Positions 19,489 to 26,962 of a stretch of DNA of 64,000 nucleotides are shown piece after piece. Origin of the DNA: Shimia sediminis (GTDB lineage Bacteria > Pseudomonadota > Alphaproteobacteria > Rhodobacterales > Rhodobacteraceae); NCBI RefSeq assembly GCF_003990645.1, contig NZ_RYZK01000001.1:186001-250000 (forward strand). The letters run 5' to 3'. Position 1 is the stretch's first letter; the number at the start of each line of letters is the position of its first letter. Below the pieces are notes generated by a model that had not been told where the DNA came from, made no database searches, and was given only the letters and a program-made list of their open reading frames with translations. The translations under genes were made by a program, and so were the position numbers.

Positions 19489-20853
19489 ATGTTGCGAGGG
19501 TTTCTTTCCGGCATTCTCTGGGGCGGGGTTGTGGTTTTGGTGGTGACGGGGTTTGCGTCGCTGTTGGCGCCTTTGCCGGCGACGGTGGATCCGCAGCAGA
19601 GTGCGGCTGAGACGACGACCGGGTCGGACAAAGAGGGCAGCGGTGATATAGGCTCGACGTCGCAGGCCGACAGCGCGCTGGAAGAGGGCAGCAACGTTGC
19701 CGTGGCAACCCCCGGAGGCGAAGATGCGGCCCCGCTGGCGGACACGGAAAGTGCACCACAGCCGCAAACCGAGACACCCGATGTGTCGCTGAACGCACCC
19801 GAAGCGGGTGAGAATGGCGGCGAACTGTCCGGGGCGGGCAGTGACGCGCCGGTGATGACCAGCCCCTCTGCGCCCACACCGGATGCACCCGACGCACCCG
19901 AACTCGCCCCCGATTCGATTGCCACCAACCCGGCCCAGCCGATGGCACCGCCGGTCACCGAGGAAAGCGCCTTTGCGCCGCAGGCTGAGCCTGAAATAAC
20001 CGAGGACTCCGAGCAGGCAGACATGTCGCCCGCAGCCGAGGCCGATGAGGCCGTGGCGCAGACGGAAAGCCTGTTGAAACCGACTGGCGACCTCAAGGAA
20101 AAGTTCCCGCAACTCGACTCGTCGCGCCTGCCAACGGTGAGTGACGACACAGAAGAAAACGCCGCCCCTGCGCCATTGCCCCCCTTTGAGGCTAATGCCG
20201 TGGCTTTTGAAGCGGCAGGAGATAAGCCTTTGATGTCCATCGTTTTAATCGACGATGGCGCGCCCGAGTTTGCACCCGAAGCGCTGGCGGATTTCCCATA
20301 CCCTTTGAGCATTGCCATCAACACGCTGGCCCCGGATGTGACCGAACGGGTCGCGACCTATCGCAACATGGGTTTTGAGGTGCTGGCCATGGTGGACCTG
20401 CCCGCATCCGCCGCACCGACAGACGTGGAAGTGGCGCTGGAGGTGCACCTTGAGGTGATGCCCGAAGCCGTGGCGGTCATGGAGGGCATCGGGGACGGGC
20501 TGCAGGGCAGCAAACCCCTGTCGGATCAGGTCACGGCGGTGCTGCAAAGCTCGGGCCACGGGCTGGTGATGTTTCAAAAAGGTTTGGACACCGCACGCAA
20601 GCTGGCGAGCCGCGAAGGCGTGCCCGCCGCAACCGTGTTCCGTGACTTTGATGGCAAGGGCCAGAGCGCGTCGGTGATCCGGCGGTTCCTGGATCAGGCC
20701 GCGTTCAAGGCCGACCAGGAAGGCGGCGTCATCATGGTGGGCCGTTTGCGCGAGGAAACCCTGTCGGCGCTGTTGGTTTGGGGGCTGCAGGACCGGGCCG
20801 GATCGGTGGCCCTGGCCCCGATCTCAACGGTGATCGCCGCCAAGCAACCCTGA
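19489..20853 (+). CDS. yibQ: Divergent polysaccharide deacetylase family protein (YibQ-like)
   Basis: This 454-residue protein has an N-terminal membrane segment (residues 2-26), a long Ala/Pro/Glu-rich low-complexity linker (about 30-245) and a C-terminal divergent polysaccharide deacetylase domain (DUF610). The domain begins [15 protein letters not shown] and contains [24 protein letters not shown] and [10 protein letters not shown]. The family is periplasmic and its enzyme activity is not established. The gene is divergent from trpG, and a yibQ gene beside trpGDC is known from Rhodobacter sphaeroides (from memory), where trpE lies on its other side. Here trpE is far away. Confidence 0.8.
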   Translation: MLRGFLSGILWGGVVVLVVTGFASLLAPLPATVDPQQSAAETTTGSDKEGSGDIGSTSQADSALEEGSNVAVATPGGEDAAPLADTESAPQPQTETPDVSLNAPEAGENGGELSGAGSDAPVMTSPSAPTPDAPDAPELAPDSIATNPAQPMAPPVTEESAFAPQAEPEITEDSEQADMSPAAEADEAVAQTESLLKPTGDLKEKFPQLDSSRLPTVSDDTEENAAPAPLPPFEANAVAFEAAGDKPLMSIVLIDDGAPEFAPEALADFPYPLSIAINTLAPDVTERVATYRNMGFEVLAMVDLPASAAPTDVEVALEVHLEVMPEAVAVMEGIGDGLQGSKPLSDQVTAVLQSSGHGLVMFQKGLDTARKLASREGVPAATVFRDFDGKGQSASVIRRFLDQAAFKADQEGGVIMVGRLREETLSALLVWGLQDRAGSVALAPISTVIAAKQP

Positions 20854-20896
20854 GCGGCAAGGGGCGGGTTTTTCGTTAAAAACTGGTAAACTGACC

Positions 20897-20943
20897 AAGT
20901 TGTACATCTTTTTTCGCCCCGACTCTCCATGTTGTACAACATG
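20897..20943. promoter_or_regulatory. TTGTACAA palindromes upstream of the VWA gene
   Basis: The perfect 16-base palindrome CATGTTGTACAACATG (20928-20943) and the near-palindrome AAGTTGTACATCTT (20897-20910) lie between yibQ and the VWA gene, 31 bases apart centre to centre. The core equals that of the tandem dyads upstream of argC, which suggests a shared regulator. Confidence 0.5.
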
Positions 20944-21076
20944 GGTATTAACCGGATTTTAGCCTTTTTGGCGGGTTTTTCGGACTTTGCTGACCCGAGA
21001 CCGCGCCGCCGGTTGAACACCAAATGGTGATCGTCGACAGACTGCGGATCGGTTGAAATGATGACAGAGGCTGCGC

Positions 21077-21763
21077 ATGGTTCCGGGCATGCGACGCGCG
21101 CTTTTGACATTGGCCCTTGGGATTGGGGTCGCCGTACCTGCGGCTCGGGCCTGTGAGCTGGCCCTGGTGCTGGCGGTCGACGTTTCGGGGTCTGTCAGCC
21201 CCGAGGAATATCGCATTCAGATGGATGGGCTTGCCGCCGGGCTGCGTGATGGGGTGGTGACCGATGCGCTGGTTGCGGCCAAGGCCGAGGTCATGCTGGT
21301 GCAGTGGACCGGCAGCAACCGGCAGGACACTTCGATCCCGTGGCAGAGTATCGCGTCGCCCGAGGATGTCGCGGCGCTGGCGCGCAGGATCGAGACGGTG
21401 CCGCGGGTCTGGAAGAATTATTCGACGGCAATTGGCGAGGCGCTGGAATACAGCATGTCAGAATTCGCGCTGACCACGGCCTGTCGGCGCCGCGTGATTG
21501 ATGTCTCTGGTGATGGACGCTCGAACGAGGGGCTGCTGCCCGAGGTGATGCACGCTGACCTGCGGCGGGCCGGGATCACGGTGAATGCGCTGGTGATCGA
21601 AACCGATGACACGGACCTGACCGGGTATTTCCAGCGACATGTGATTGTCGGGGCAGGGGCCTTTGTCATGACGGCCAACGGGTTTCAGGAATACCCCGAC
21701 CGTATCCGCAGAAAGCTGGTGCGCGAGACCGGAAAGAAACTGGCCTTTAAGTCGGGCCAGTAA
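21077..21763 (+). CDS. DUF1194 von Willebrand factor A-type protein, exported
   Basis: This 228-residue protein has a signal peptide (about residues 1-25, ending PAARA before a Cys) and a VWA fold. The metal-binding MIDAS motif DVSGSVS lies at residues 34-40, with later SGDGRSNEG and ETDDTD elements. It matches DUF1194, common in alphaproteobacteria and of unknown function. VWA domains usually bind protein partners through a divalent metal. The start at 21077 has AGAGG upstream; a second ATG lies four codons in. It stands between the TTGTACAA dyads and an alpha/beta hydrolase gene. Confidence 0.75.
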   Translation: MVPGMRRALLTLALGIGVAVPAARACELALVLAVDVSGSVSPEEYRIQMDGLAAGLRDGVVTDALVAAKAEVMLVQWTGSNRQDTSIPWQSIASPEDVAALARRIETVPRVWKNYSTAIGEALEYSMSEFALTTACRRRVIDVSGDGRSNEGLLPEVMHADLRRAGITVNALVIETDDTDLTGYFQRHVIVGAGAFVMTANGFQEYPDRIRRKLVRETGKKLAFKSGQ

Positions 21764-21853
21764 TCGCGGATCATTTCCCATTTGGCGGCTATTGGCGCCG
21801 GGATTTCGTGCTAGGCTGATCCTGAGCAAGCTTTGCCGCAGGAGACATGAGTG

Positions 21854-22666
21854 ATGCCCTATGCCGATCTGAATGGTGCGCATATCCACTATACCGACAC
21901 GGGCGGTGACGGTGCGCCAATTGTGTTTTCGCACGGGCTGTTGTTCAGCGGTGAGATGTTCGAAGCGCAGGTCGCGCATTTTTCGGCGCAGGGCTATCGC
22001 TGCATCACCTTTGACCATCGCGGGCAGGGCCAGAGTGGCGTGACCGAGGATGGCTATGACATGGACACGCTGACCGAAGATGCAGCGCAATTGATCGCGC
22101 ACTTGGGTGTCAGCCCATGCCATTTTGCCGGGTTGTCCATGGGGGGATTTGTTGGCATGCGGCTGGCAGTGCGGCGGTCCGAGGTTTTGAAGTCTCTGAT
22201 TTTGCTGGAAACATCGGCGGACCCGGAGCCGGAAGAAAACCGGTCAAAATACCTCAAGCTGAACTTTGTCGCCCGTTGGATCGGGCTGTGGGCGGTGATC
22301 AACAAGGTGATGCCGATCATGTTCAGCCAGTCTTATCTGAACGATCCCAATAAGGCCGTGGAACGGGACCGCTGGAAGAAGCTGCTCGTGGGCAACCACA
22401 AGATCGGCATCACCCGCGCGGTTCTGGGGGTGACACATCGCGAGCCGGTTTTTGAGGAGTTGGGCGGGATTGATCTGCCGACCCTGGTGGTTGTGGGGGA
22501 TGAGGATGTGGCGACGGTGCCTGCCAAGTCCGAGCGTATTCACGGGGCGATCAGGGGGTCGGAGCTGGTTGTTATCCCGAAAGCCGGGCACAGTTCGACC
22601 GTGGAACAGCCCGACGCGGTGAATGCGGTGCTGGAGAGGTTTTTGGGCGTGCAGGCTGAGGGTTAA
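21854..22666 (+). CDS. Alpha/beta-fold hydrolase
   Basis: This is a 270-residue cytoplasmic hydrolase. The oxyanion-region motif is FSHGLLFSGEMF, the nucleophile elbow is GLSMGG (Ser in the middle), the acid is Asp near VVVGDEDVATVP, and the histidine is in KAGHSST. It resembles 3-oxoadipate enol-lactonase or haloperoxidase-like esterases, but the substrate cannot be deduced. An ATG at 21854 after AGGAGACATGAGTG is used. The gene is followed by tandem repeats and paired palindromes marking the edge of the accessory region. Confidence 0.8.
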   Translation: MPYADLNGAHIHYTDTGGDGAPIVFSHGLLFSGEMFEAQVAHFSAQGYRCITFDHRGQGQSGVTEDGYDMDTLTEDAAQLIAHLGVSPCHFAGLSMGGFVGMRLAVRRSEVLKSLILLETSADPEPEENRSKYLKLNFVARWIGLWAVINKVMPIMFSQSYLNDPNKAVERDRWKKLLVGNHKIGITRAVLGVTHREPVFEELGGIDLPTLVVVGDEDVATVPAKSERIHGAIRGSELVVIPKAGHSSTVEQPDAVNAVLERFLGVQAEG

Positions 22667-22753
22667 CGACCGGGTAAGGCTGCGTGCGACGCTGCGCGTC
22701 GTGAAGGGACGCGAATCGGGGTTAACGCCTTTGTTTTCTGGGAAATCCGCGTT

Positions 22754-22792
22754 CGGTATTGCGTCGGTATCACGTCGGTATTGCGTCGGTGT
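22754..22792. repeat. 11-bp tandem repeat, 3.5 copies
   Basis: CGGTATTGCGT (22754), CGGTATCACGT (22765), CGGTATTGCGT (22776) and a partial CGGTGT (22787) follow one another without spacers, downstream of the alpha/beta hydrolase gene. Confidence 0.8.
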
Positions 22793-22832
22793 AGAGGGCG
22801 GCGTTTTGCGGGATTAACGGCGCGTGCGGTGT

Positions 22833-22876
22833 AAAATTCTTCGAAGAATTTTGGCAAGAAAATTCGAATTTTCTTG
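22833..22876. repeat. Paired perfect palindromes
   Basis: The perfect palindrome AAAATTCTTCGAAGAATTTT (22833-22852) is followed two bases later by a second 22-base palindrome (22855-22876) with core AAAATTCGAATTTT. Each stem ends in a T-run, so the pair could terminate transcription in both directions. The same two-palindrome layout with different cores occurs after nrdJ (62899-62950). Confidence 0.7.
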
Positions 22877-23313
22877 GCCCTAGAGGAGAAGGGCTACGGT
22901 GTTGGGGGTGGTGCGCAGCGAGTGCACCCCCTACGGCGCGGTCTCGGATTGCGGACTCTCTGTTTTGGTGGGGCTAAGGTCTGCTATGCGGACTTTTCCG
23001 GCATTCGTTTTTCGGTATTTGCTGATGCAGCATCTTCTCGTAGGTGCGGCACACTCATCGCTGCGCCGCAGCCGGTGTCGCCAGACCGGTCATTCAAAGC
23101 CGCCCCTTAGGCGCGAACTTTGCCACCGTAGTTCTTCAGTGTGTTTGCTGATGCGGGCTCATCGCTGGGGTGATGCGGATATCGTCTGGCGGGCCATTCT
23201 GAGTGAGCTTGAAGCGGTCCGTTGGCTGCGGTCAGGCAGAGGAGGCGCAGTCGTCAAAGACCCTCTCTCGCGCGACGTTCACCGATGTATTGTATCCATG
23301 CTGGAGTGTTCGC
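22877..23313. other. Stretch without a recognisable gene
   Basis: Several short open frames exist here, but none resembles a protein family, has a good ribosome site or keeps a consistent codon pattern. No RNA gene was seen. It is the junction between the left core block and the minus-strand catabolic genes. Confidence 0.5.
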
Positions 23314-24150
23314 TTACTCATGGCAAGGCCCATATATGGCGGCCTCACGCGTGCCACCACCTATCAGATGTTTGACGTATTGATGCATTTGGTTGCCCCA
23401 GTCGAAGTGCCAGAATTCCATCGGATGGTTCGTAAAGCCCTCGGTGGCCATCACATGGACCAGAAGACGGCGGTTGAGCAGCCTTGGGTCATCGCCTGAA
23501 ATGCCACCCTGACCCAATTCGTCCTCAAAATGCTCGGTGTTGGCGATGTCGTCCATCTGGTCGAACGCCGCCCCCATATCGAGGTGGGTTTTGCTGACAA
23601 CGATGCGAAGCGTCAGGTCCACCGATCCGCCAGTCAAATGGTTTGGGCAGGTCAACGCCTCGCCATCATTGGCCAGGTTGGGGTCCGCGACGTAAGTACG
23701 GATCATGGTATCCAGCGTTGATGGGCTGGCATCCGGAAACTGGGCGCGTAAATTTGCCTCAAAGTGGTTCCACAGCGCCGCCTGCACCGCGATCGGGCGG
23801 TAGGCGTCCCAGACGAACAGTTCTAGCCCCAAAGGGGCAAGCCGCCCGTTCACCGCGCGCAGTTTTTCCGCGATAGTCTTTCGCAACCGCAAGGCCGGCG
23901 TGCCACCCGGCAGTCGTTTGCAATAGGGGACATTCTTTCCATCAACGCGGTGGTAGTAGGACTCCCCCGCGATCCCGTAGTCGCGGATATCGACCAGGGC
24001 TTCGCCGCTCAGGGGATGGGCCTTGTCCAGCGGGACATCAACATGCCCAGTGGCGCAGAATTGCGAGCGCAGAAGCGGAACGGGCATCTCGAATTCCGCG
24101 ATATCCGCCGTGCTGAGAGGCGTCTGTGTCACCGTTTTGCGCTCGCCCAT
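23314..24150 (-). CDS. D-Ala-D-Ala dipeptidase-like peptidase, family M15D (VanX type)
   Basis: This zinc dipeptidase of the VanX/DdpX family has 278 residues. Visible landmarks are FVWDAYRP, the zinc-ligand segment NHLTGGSVDLTL (His and Asp), a catalytic Glu in MEFWHFDWGNQ and the third ligand His in the same motif. There is no signal peptide, so it acts in the cytoplasm. It ends a minus-strand run after DUF917 and hydantoinase genes. That points to hydrolysis of an imported dipeptide-like compound, or of a ring-opened product, rather than to vancomycin resistance; no vanH or vanA genes are present. The ATG at 24150 is chosen to avoid overlapping DUF917; upstream in-frame starts exist. Confidence 0.8.
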   Translation of the reverse strand: MGERKTVTQTPLSTADIAEFEMPVPLLRSQFCATGHVDVPLDKAHPLSGEALVDIRDYGIAGESYYHRVDGKNVPYCKRLPGGTPALRLRKTIAEKLRAVNGRLAPLGLELFVWDAYRPIAVQAALWNHFEANLRAQFPDASPSTLDTMIRTYVADPNLANDGEALTCPNHLTGGSVDLTLRIVVSKTHLDMGAAFDQMDDIANTEHFEDELGQGGISGDDPRLLNRRLLVHVMATEGFTNHPMEFWHFDWGNQMHQYVKHLIGGGTREAAIYGPCHE

Positions 24151-24167
24151 TCCGTTGAGGCCGTCCC

Positions 24168-25286
24168 CTAAGCGGAGTTGGCATTGTCCCGCCACGCGAG
24201 GTCTTCGAGCGGCACGAATGGTTCCTTGATGCGGAACGCACTGGGGCCGATGATCGGCAAGGCCGCTTCTGATCGCATGACCGGGGGCGCGGCGATGCCC
24301 AGCACTTTCACCCGCTGCCCATATCGCAGACCTTCGGTCGTGATCGCCTCGCCGGTTTCACGATCGAGCACGACGATCAGATCGGGGACGATCGCGGCGA
24401 GCTGACCGTTGCGCATGGCATAGGAATATTCGTTCTGGAACGAGATTTTCATCTCGTCAGCGCCTGTCTCGCTGAGCAGGGACACTTCGCCAATGGTCCA
24501 GCCGTCCTTGGTTTCGCGCAGTACATCCTGCACTTTGCCGTCGAACAAGATGCGCGAAAACCGTGGCGGGTTGGAATGTTCGAAATAATTGACCAGCCCT
24601 GTGCAGACGTCCGTCTCGCCCGCGATGCGCGTTTCGCGCACCGTGCGCCCAATCTCAACCGCCAATGAAACAGTACCGGGCACGCAGGAGCGGCGGATTT
24701 CCTCGCCCGTCATGGCATAGCTTGCCACCTGCGCGATGCCGCCCATCTGAACGCAGACCGGACGGCCATAACGTTCGGCCCGCAGGGCGGTATCGGCGCG
24801 AATGATGATCGAGTTATTCCCATCATCGGTGATCACGAAAGGAGAACTGTCCACGCCATAGACGTTAAAGGTCGTCATCTGAAACTCTGGAAAGGCGCGG
24901 CCCATGCCGTCACCGTCGATCACCGGCAACCCTAACCGGGCGGCAACGACAAGCGGAAGAGTGGCGTTGATGCCGCCCGCTTCCAGCGGGATGATCGCGT
25001 TGAAGGACTTGGCAATCTCCCGCTCGGAGATCCGCAGCCCCTCAATCGCCGAGTTTGCATTTGGCAGTTTTTCAACAAAAACCGTCGGCGCCCCCATGCA
25101 GGCCACGCTGACCGCCAGCGTGTCGTCGGTGACGTCATCGGGGTCGATAATGTTAATGGACCCGCATTTTTCCAGCTCCTGTTGCAGCATCAGCCGACCG
25201 ACATAAGGGTCGCCACCCCCGCCTGTGCCCAAAATGGCGGTGCCGCGGATGAAATCGGGCAGGTTTTCGAGTGTAATCTGTTTCAA
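24168..25286 (-). CDS. DUF917 family protein (S-methyl-thiohydantoin desulfurase-like)
   Basis: This 372-residue protein belongs to DUF917. The N-terminal domain holds AILGTGGGGDPYVGR, VACMGAPTVFVEKLP, PLEAGGINA and DGDGMGRAFPE. The C-terminal domain holds FQNEYSYAMRNGQ and PDLIVVLDRETGEAI. The family was renamed after an S-methyl-thiohydantoin desulfurase activity and is usually encoded beside hydantoinase/oxoprolinase genes, as here (four-base overlap with the upstream gene). A role with a hydantoin-like ring substrate is inferred from this context; the substrate is unknown. Confidence 0.82.
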   Translation of the reverse strand: MKQITLENLPDFIRGTAILGTGGGGDPYVGRLMLQQELEKCGSINIIDPDDVTDDTLAVSVACMGAPTVFVEKLPNANSAIEGLRISEREIAKSFNAIIPLEAGGINATLPLVVAARLGLPVIDGDGMGRAFPEFQMTTFNVYGVDSSPFVITDDGNNSIIIRADTALRAERYGRPVCVQMGGIAQVASYAMTGEEIRRSCVPGTVSLAVEIGRTVRETRIAGETDVCTGLVNYFEHSNPPRFSRILFDGKVQDVLRETKDGWTIGEVSLLSETGADEMKISFQNEYSYAMRNGQLAAIVPDLIVVLDRETGEAITTEGLRYGQRVKVLGIAAPPVMRSEAALPIIGPSAFRIKEPFVPLEDLAWRDNANSA

Positions 25287-26836
25287 GACGCTTCTCCCGC
25301 TGGTGCCAGATCGCCGATGGCCTTCACCTTGATGCGCACGGCGCCGGCGGGAAGGTAGGTCAGGGGCATTTCCTCAAGGCTCACGATCTTGGTTGTATCA
25401 GGCGAGGCACCGGCATCGACAGCGCGCTCGATGGCGCTTTGCCGGGCCTCTTCCATGGCTTCTTCGCGGCCGATCTTGTCGTAAGAAAACACTTTGTCGA
25501 CCTCACCGCCAACCTGCGCAAGGGCAGCCCCGATGGCATTGGCCACGCCTGATTTTTCAGGGCGGATCACCTGGGATGCACCGCGAATATCCCGGTTGAT
25601 CAATACGCTGCCGCCGCCGACCAGAATGACCGGAACCTCGCCTTGCGTGGATTTCACGCGGTCGGTGGCCTCTTCCACCATGGCATGCATGCGGTCAACG
25701 GCGCGGTTCACAAGGGCTTTGTCCAGATGTTTGACGAGGCTCGAGTCGCCAACATCCGCATAGCCTGCGGCCACTGCAATGTCCGTGGTTGTCAACGTCT
25801 GCCCGCCAAAGACCATCGCCTCGGTCAGAAGATCAAGTGCGACGCTGTCCGGCCCGATCCGGTTCCCATCGTCGCGCACATGGCTGCCTCCGCCCAGACC
25901 GGCGGCCAGAACATCAGGCATTCGGAAATTGGTGCGCACCGAGCCGATATCGACCGAAATGGCGGATTCGCGGGGGAAGCCGCCGATGAGCACACCGGTG
26001 TCGGTGGTTGTCCCGCCGATATCCGCCACAATCGCATCGCTTTCCCCCGACAGGAACGCGGCCCCCCGCATTGAATTGGTCGGCCCCGATGCAAAGGTCA
26101 GCACCGGGTATTTTTCGGCGAATTCCGCGGTCATCAAAGTGCCATCGTTTTGCGACACGAACAGAGGACAGATGATGTTGAGTTCACGCAAGGCATCGCG
26201 GAACGCGTTGACCACAATATGCGACAGATCGCACAGGGAGGCATTCATGATGGCGGCATTTTCCCGTTCGATCAGGCCAATGCGGCCAATCTCGCCGGAG
26301 GCTGTCAGGACGGTGTCGGGTGCCTCGTTCAGAATGATCTCGGCCATCCGGTCTTCCATCGCCGAATTGATCGGGGTGAAGACGCCGGACAGGACCGCCG
26401 ATTTGATGCCCTTCGCCTTCATGTCCTTTGCGCCAGCGGCCACGGCCTTTTCGTCAAGCGGCGCAATAATGCGGCCATCAAATTCATAACCGCCGTTTAC
26501 AAGATAGGATTGCGTCCCGATCTGCCGGGTCAGGTGATCCGGAAACTCGACCATCGGACGCACGCTTTCGGTCGCTGGCAGGGCCGCGCGAAACACTGCG
26601 ACGGGGACAAGTTTCTTACCCTCTACGAACGCATTGGTGAATTGGGTCGTGCCGATCATCACACTTTCAATGCGCGCGGCATCGGTACCGCTTTGCTCAA
26701 GAATGGTCTTGATCGCGCTGACAACGCCTGACCCCACATCATCGGTCGTTGGCGATTTCACAAAAGCCAATACATCCGTGCCGTCCAACAGAACCGCGTC
26801 GGTGTTTGTGCCGCCCACATCTACGCCAATGTGCAT
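25283..26836 (-). CDS. Hydantoinase/oxoprolinase family protein, single-chain HyuA type
   Basis: The family comprises ATP-dependent ring-opening enzymes acting on hydantoins, 5-oxoproline or related lactams. The 517-residue product starts MHIGVDVGGTNTDAVLLDG (Hydant_A_N), has FTPINSAMEDRMAEII and GLIERENAAIMNAS, and contains the actin-like ATP-site motif VADIGGTTTDTGVLIGG. It lacks the HyuB half; DUF917 takes the neighbouring place. An ATG at 26836 with AAAGAGGG upstream is preferred over a frame extension to 26860. It belongs to the same minus-strand run as an ABC importer and a regulator. Confidence 0.88.
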   Translation of the reverse strand: MHIGVDVGGTNTDAVLLDGTDVLAFVKSPTTDDVGSGVVSAIKTILEQSGTDAARIESVMIGTTQFTNAFVEGKKLVPVAVFRAALPATESVRPMVEFPDHLTRQIGTQSYLVNGGYEFDGRIIAPLDEKAVAAGAKDMKAKGIKSAVLSGVFTPINSAMEDRMAEIILNEAPDTVLTASGEIGRIGLIERENAAIMNASLCDLSHIVVNAFRDALRELNIICPLFVSQNDGTLMTAEFAEKYPVLTFASGPTNSMRGAAFLSGESDAIVADIGGTTTDTGVLIGGFPRESAISVDIGSVRTNFRMPDVLAAGLGGGSHVRDDGNRIGPDSVALDLLTEAMVFGGQTLTTTDIAVAAGYADVGDSSLVKHLDKALVNRAVDRMHAMVEEATDRVKSTQGEVPVILVGGGSVLINRDIRGASQVIRPEKSGVANAIGAALAQVGGEVDKVFSYDKIGREEAMEEARQSAIERAVDAGASPDTTKIVSLEEMPLTYLPAGAVRIKVKAIGDLAPAGEAS

Positions 26837-26962
26837 CCAGAAAGCCCTCTTTCGTTCCATCTCAACAATCGCAACTGGACCAAGCGGGCCGCAACCTTTC
26901 GGACGGCTAGGCGCGGAGACGATATGGATAGGTTGTCTTTGGGGGCTTTGCGCAAGCTGGCA

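Noticed and set aside
18722-19948. Extended 408-codon frame for trpG
   Set aside because: Only the last 197 codons resemble TrpG. The upstream part is an Arg/Pro/Ser-rich shadow opposite the start of yibQ.
22754-22792. CRISPR array
   Set aside because: The 11-base units are directly adjacent with no spacers.
22877-23313. Small genes in the overlapping short frames
   Set aside because: No ribosome sites, no family resemblance and no consistent codon pattern.
23314-24150. Vancomycin-resistance role for the VanX-type dipeptidase
   Set aside because: No vanH, vanA or two-component genes are present; the neighbours are catabolic and the organism is Gram-negative.
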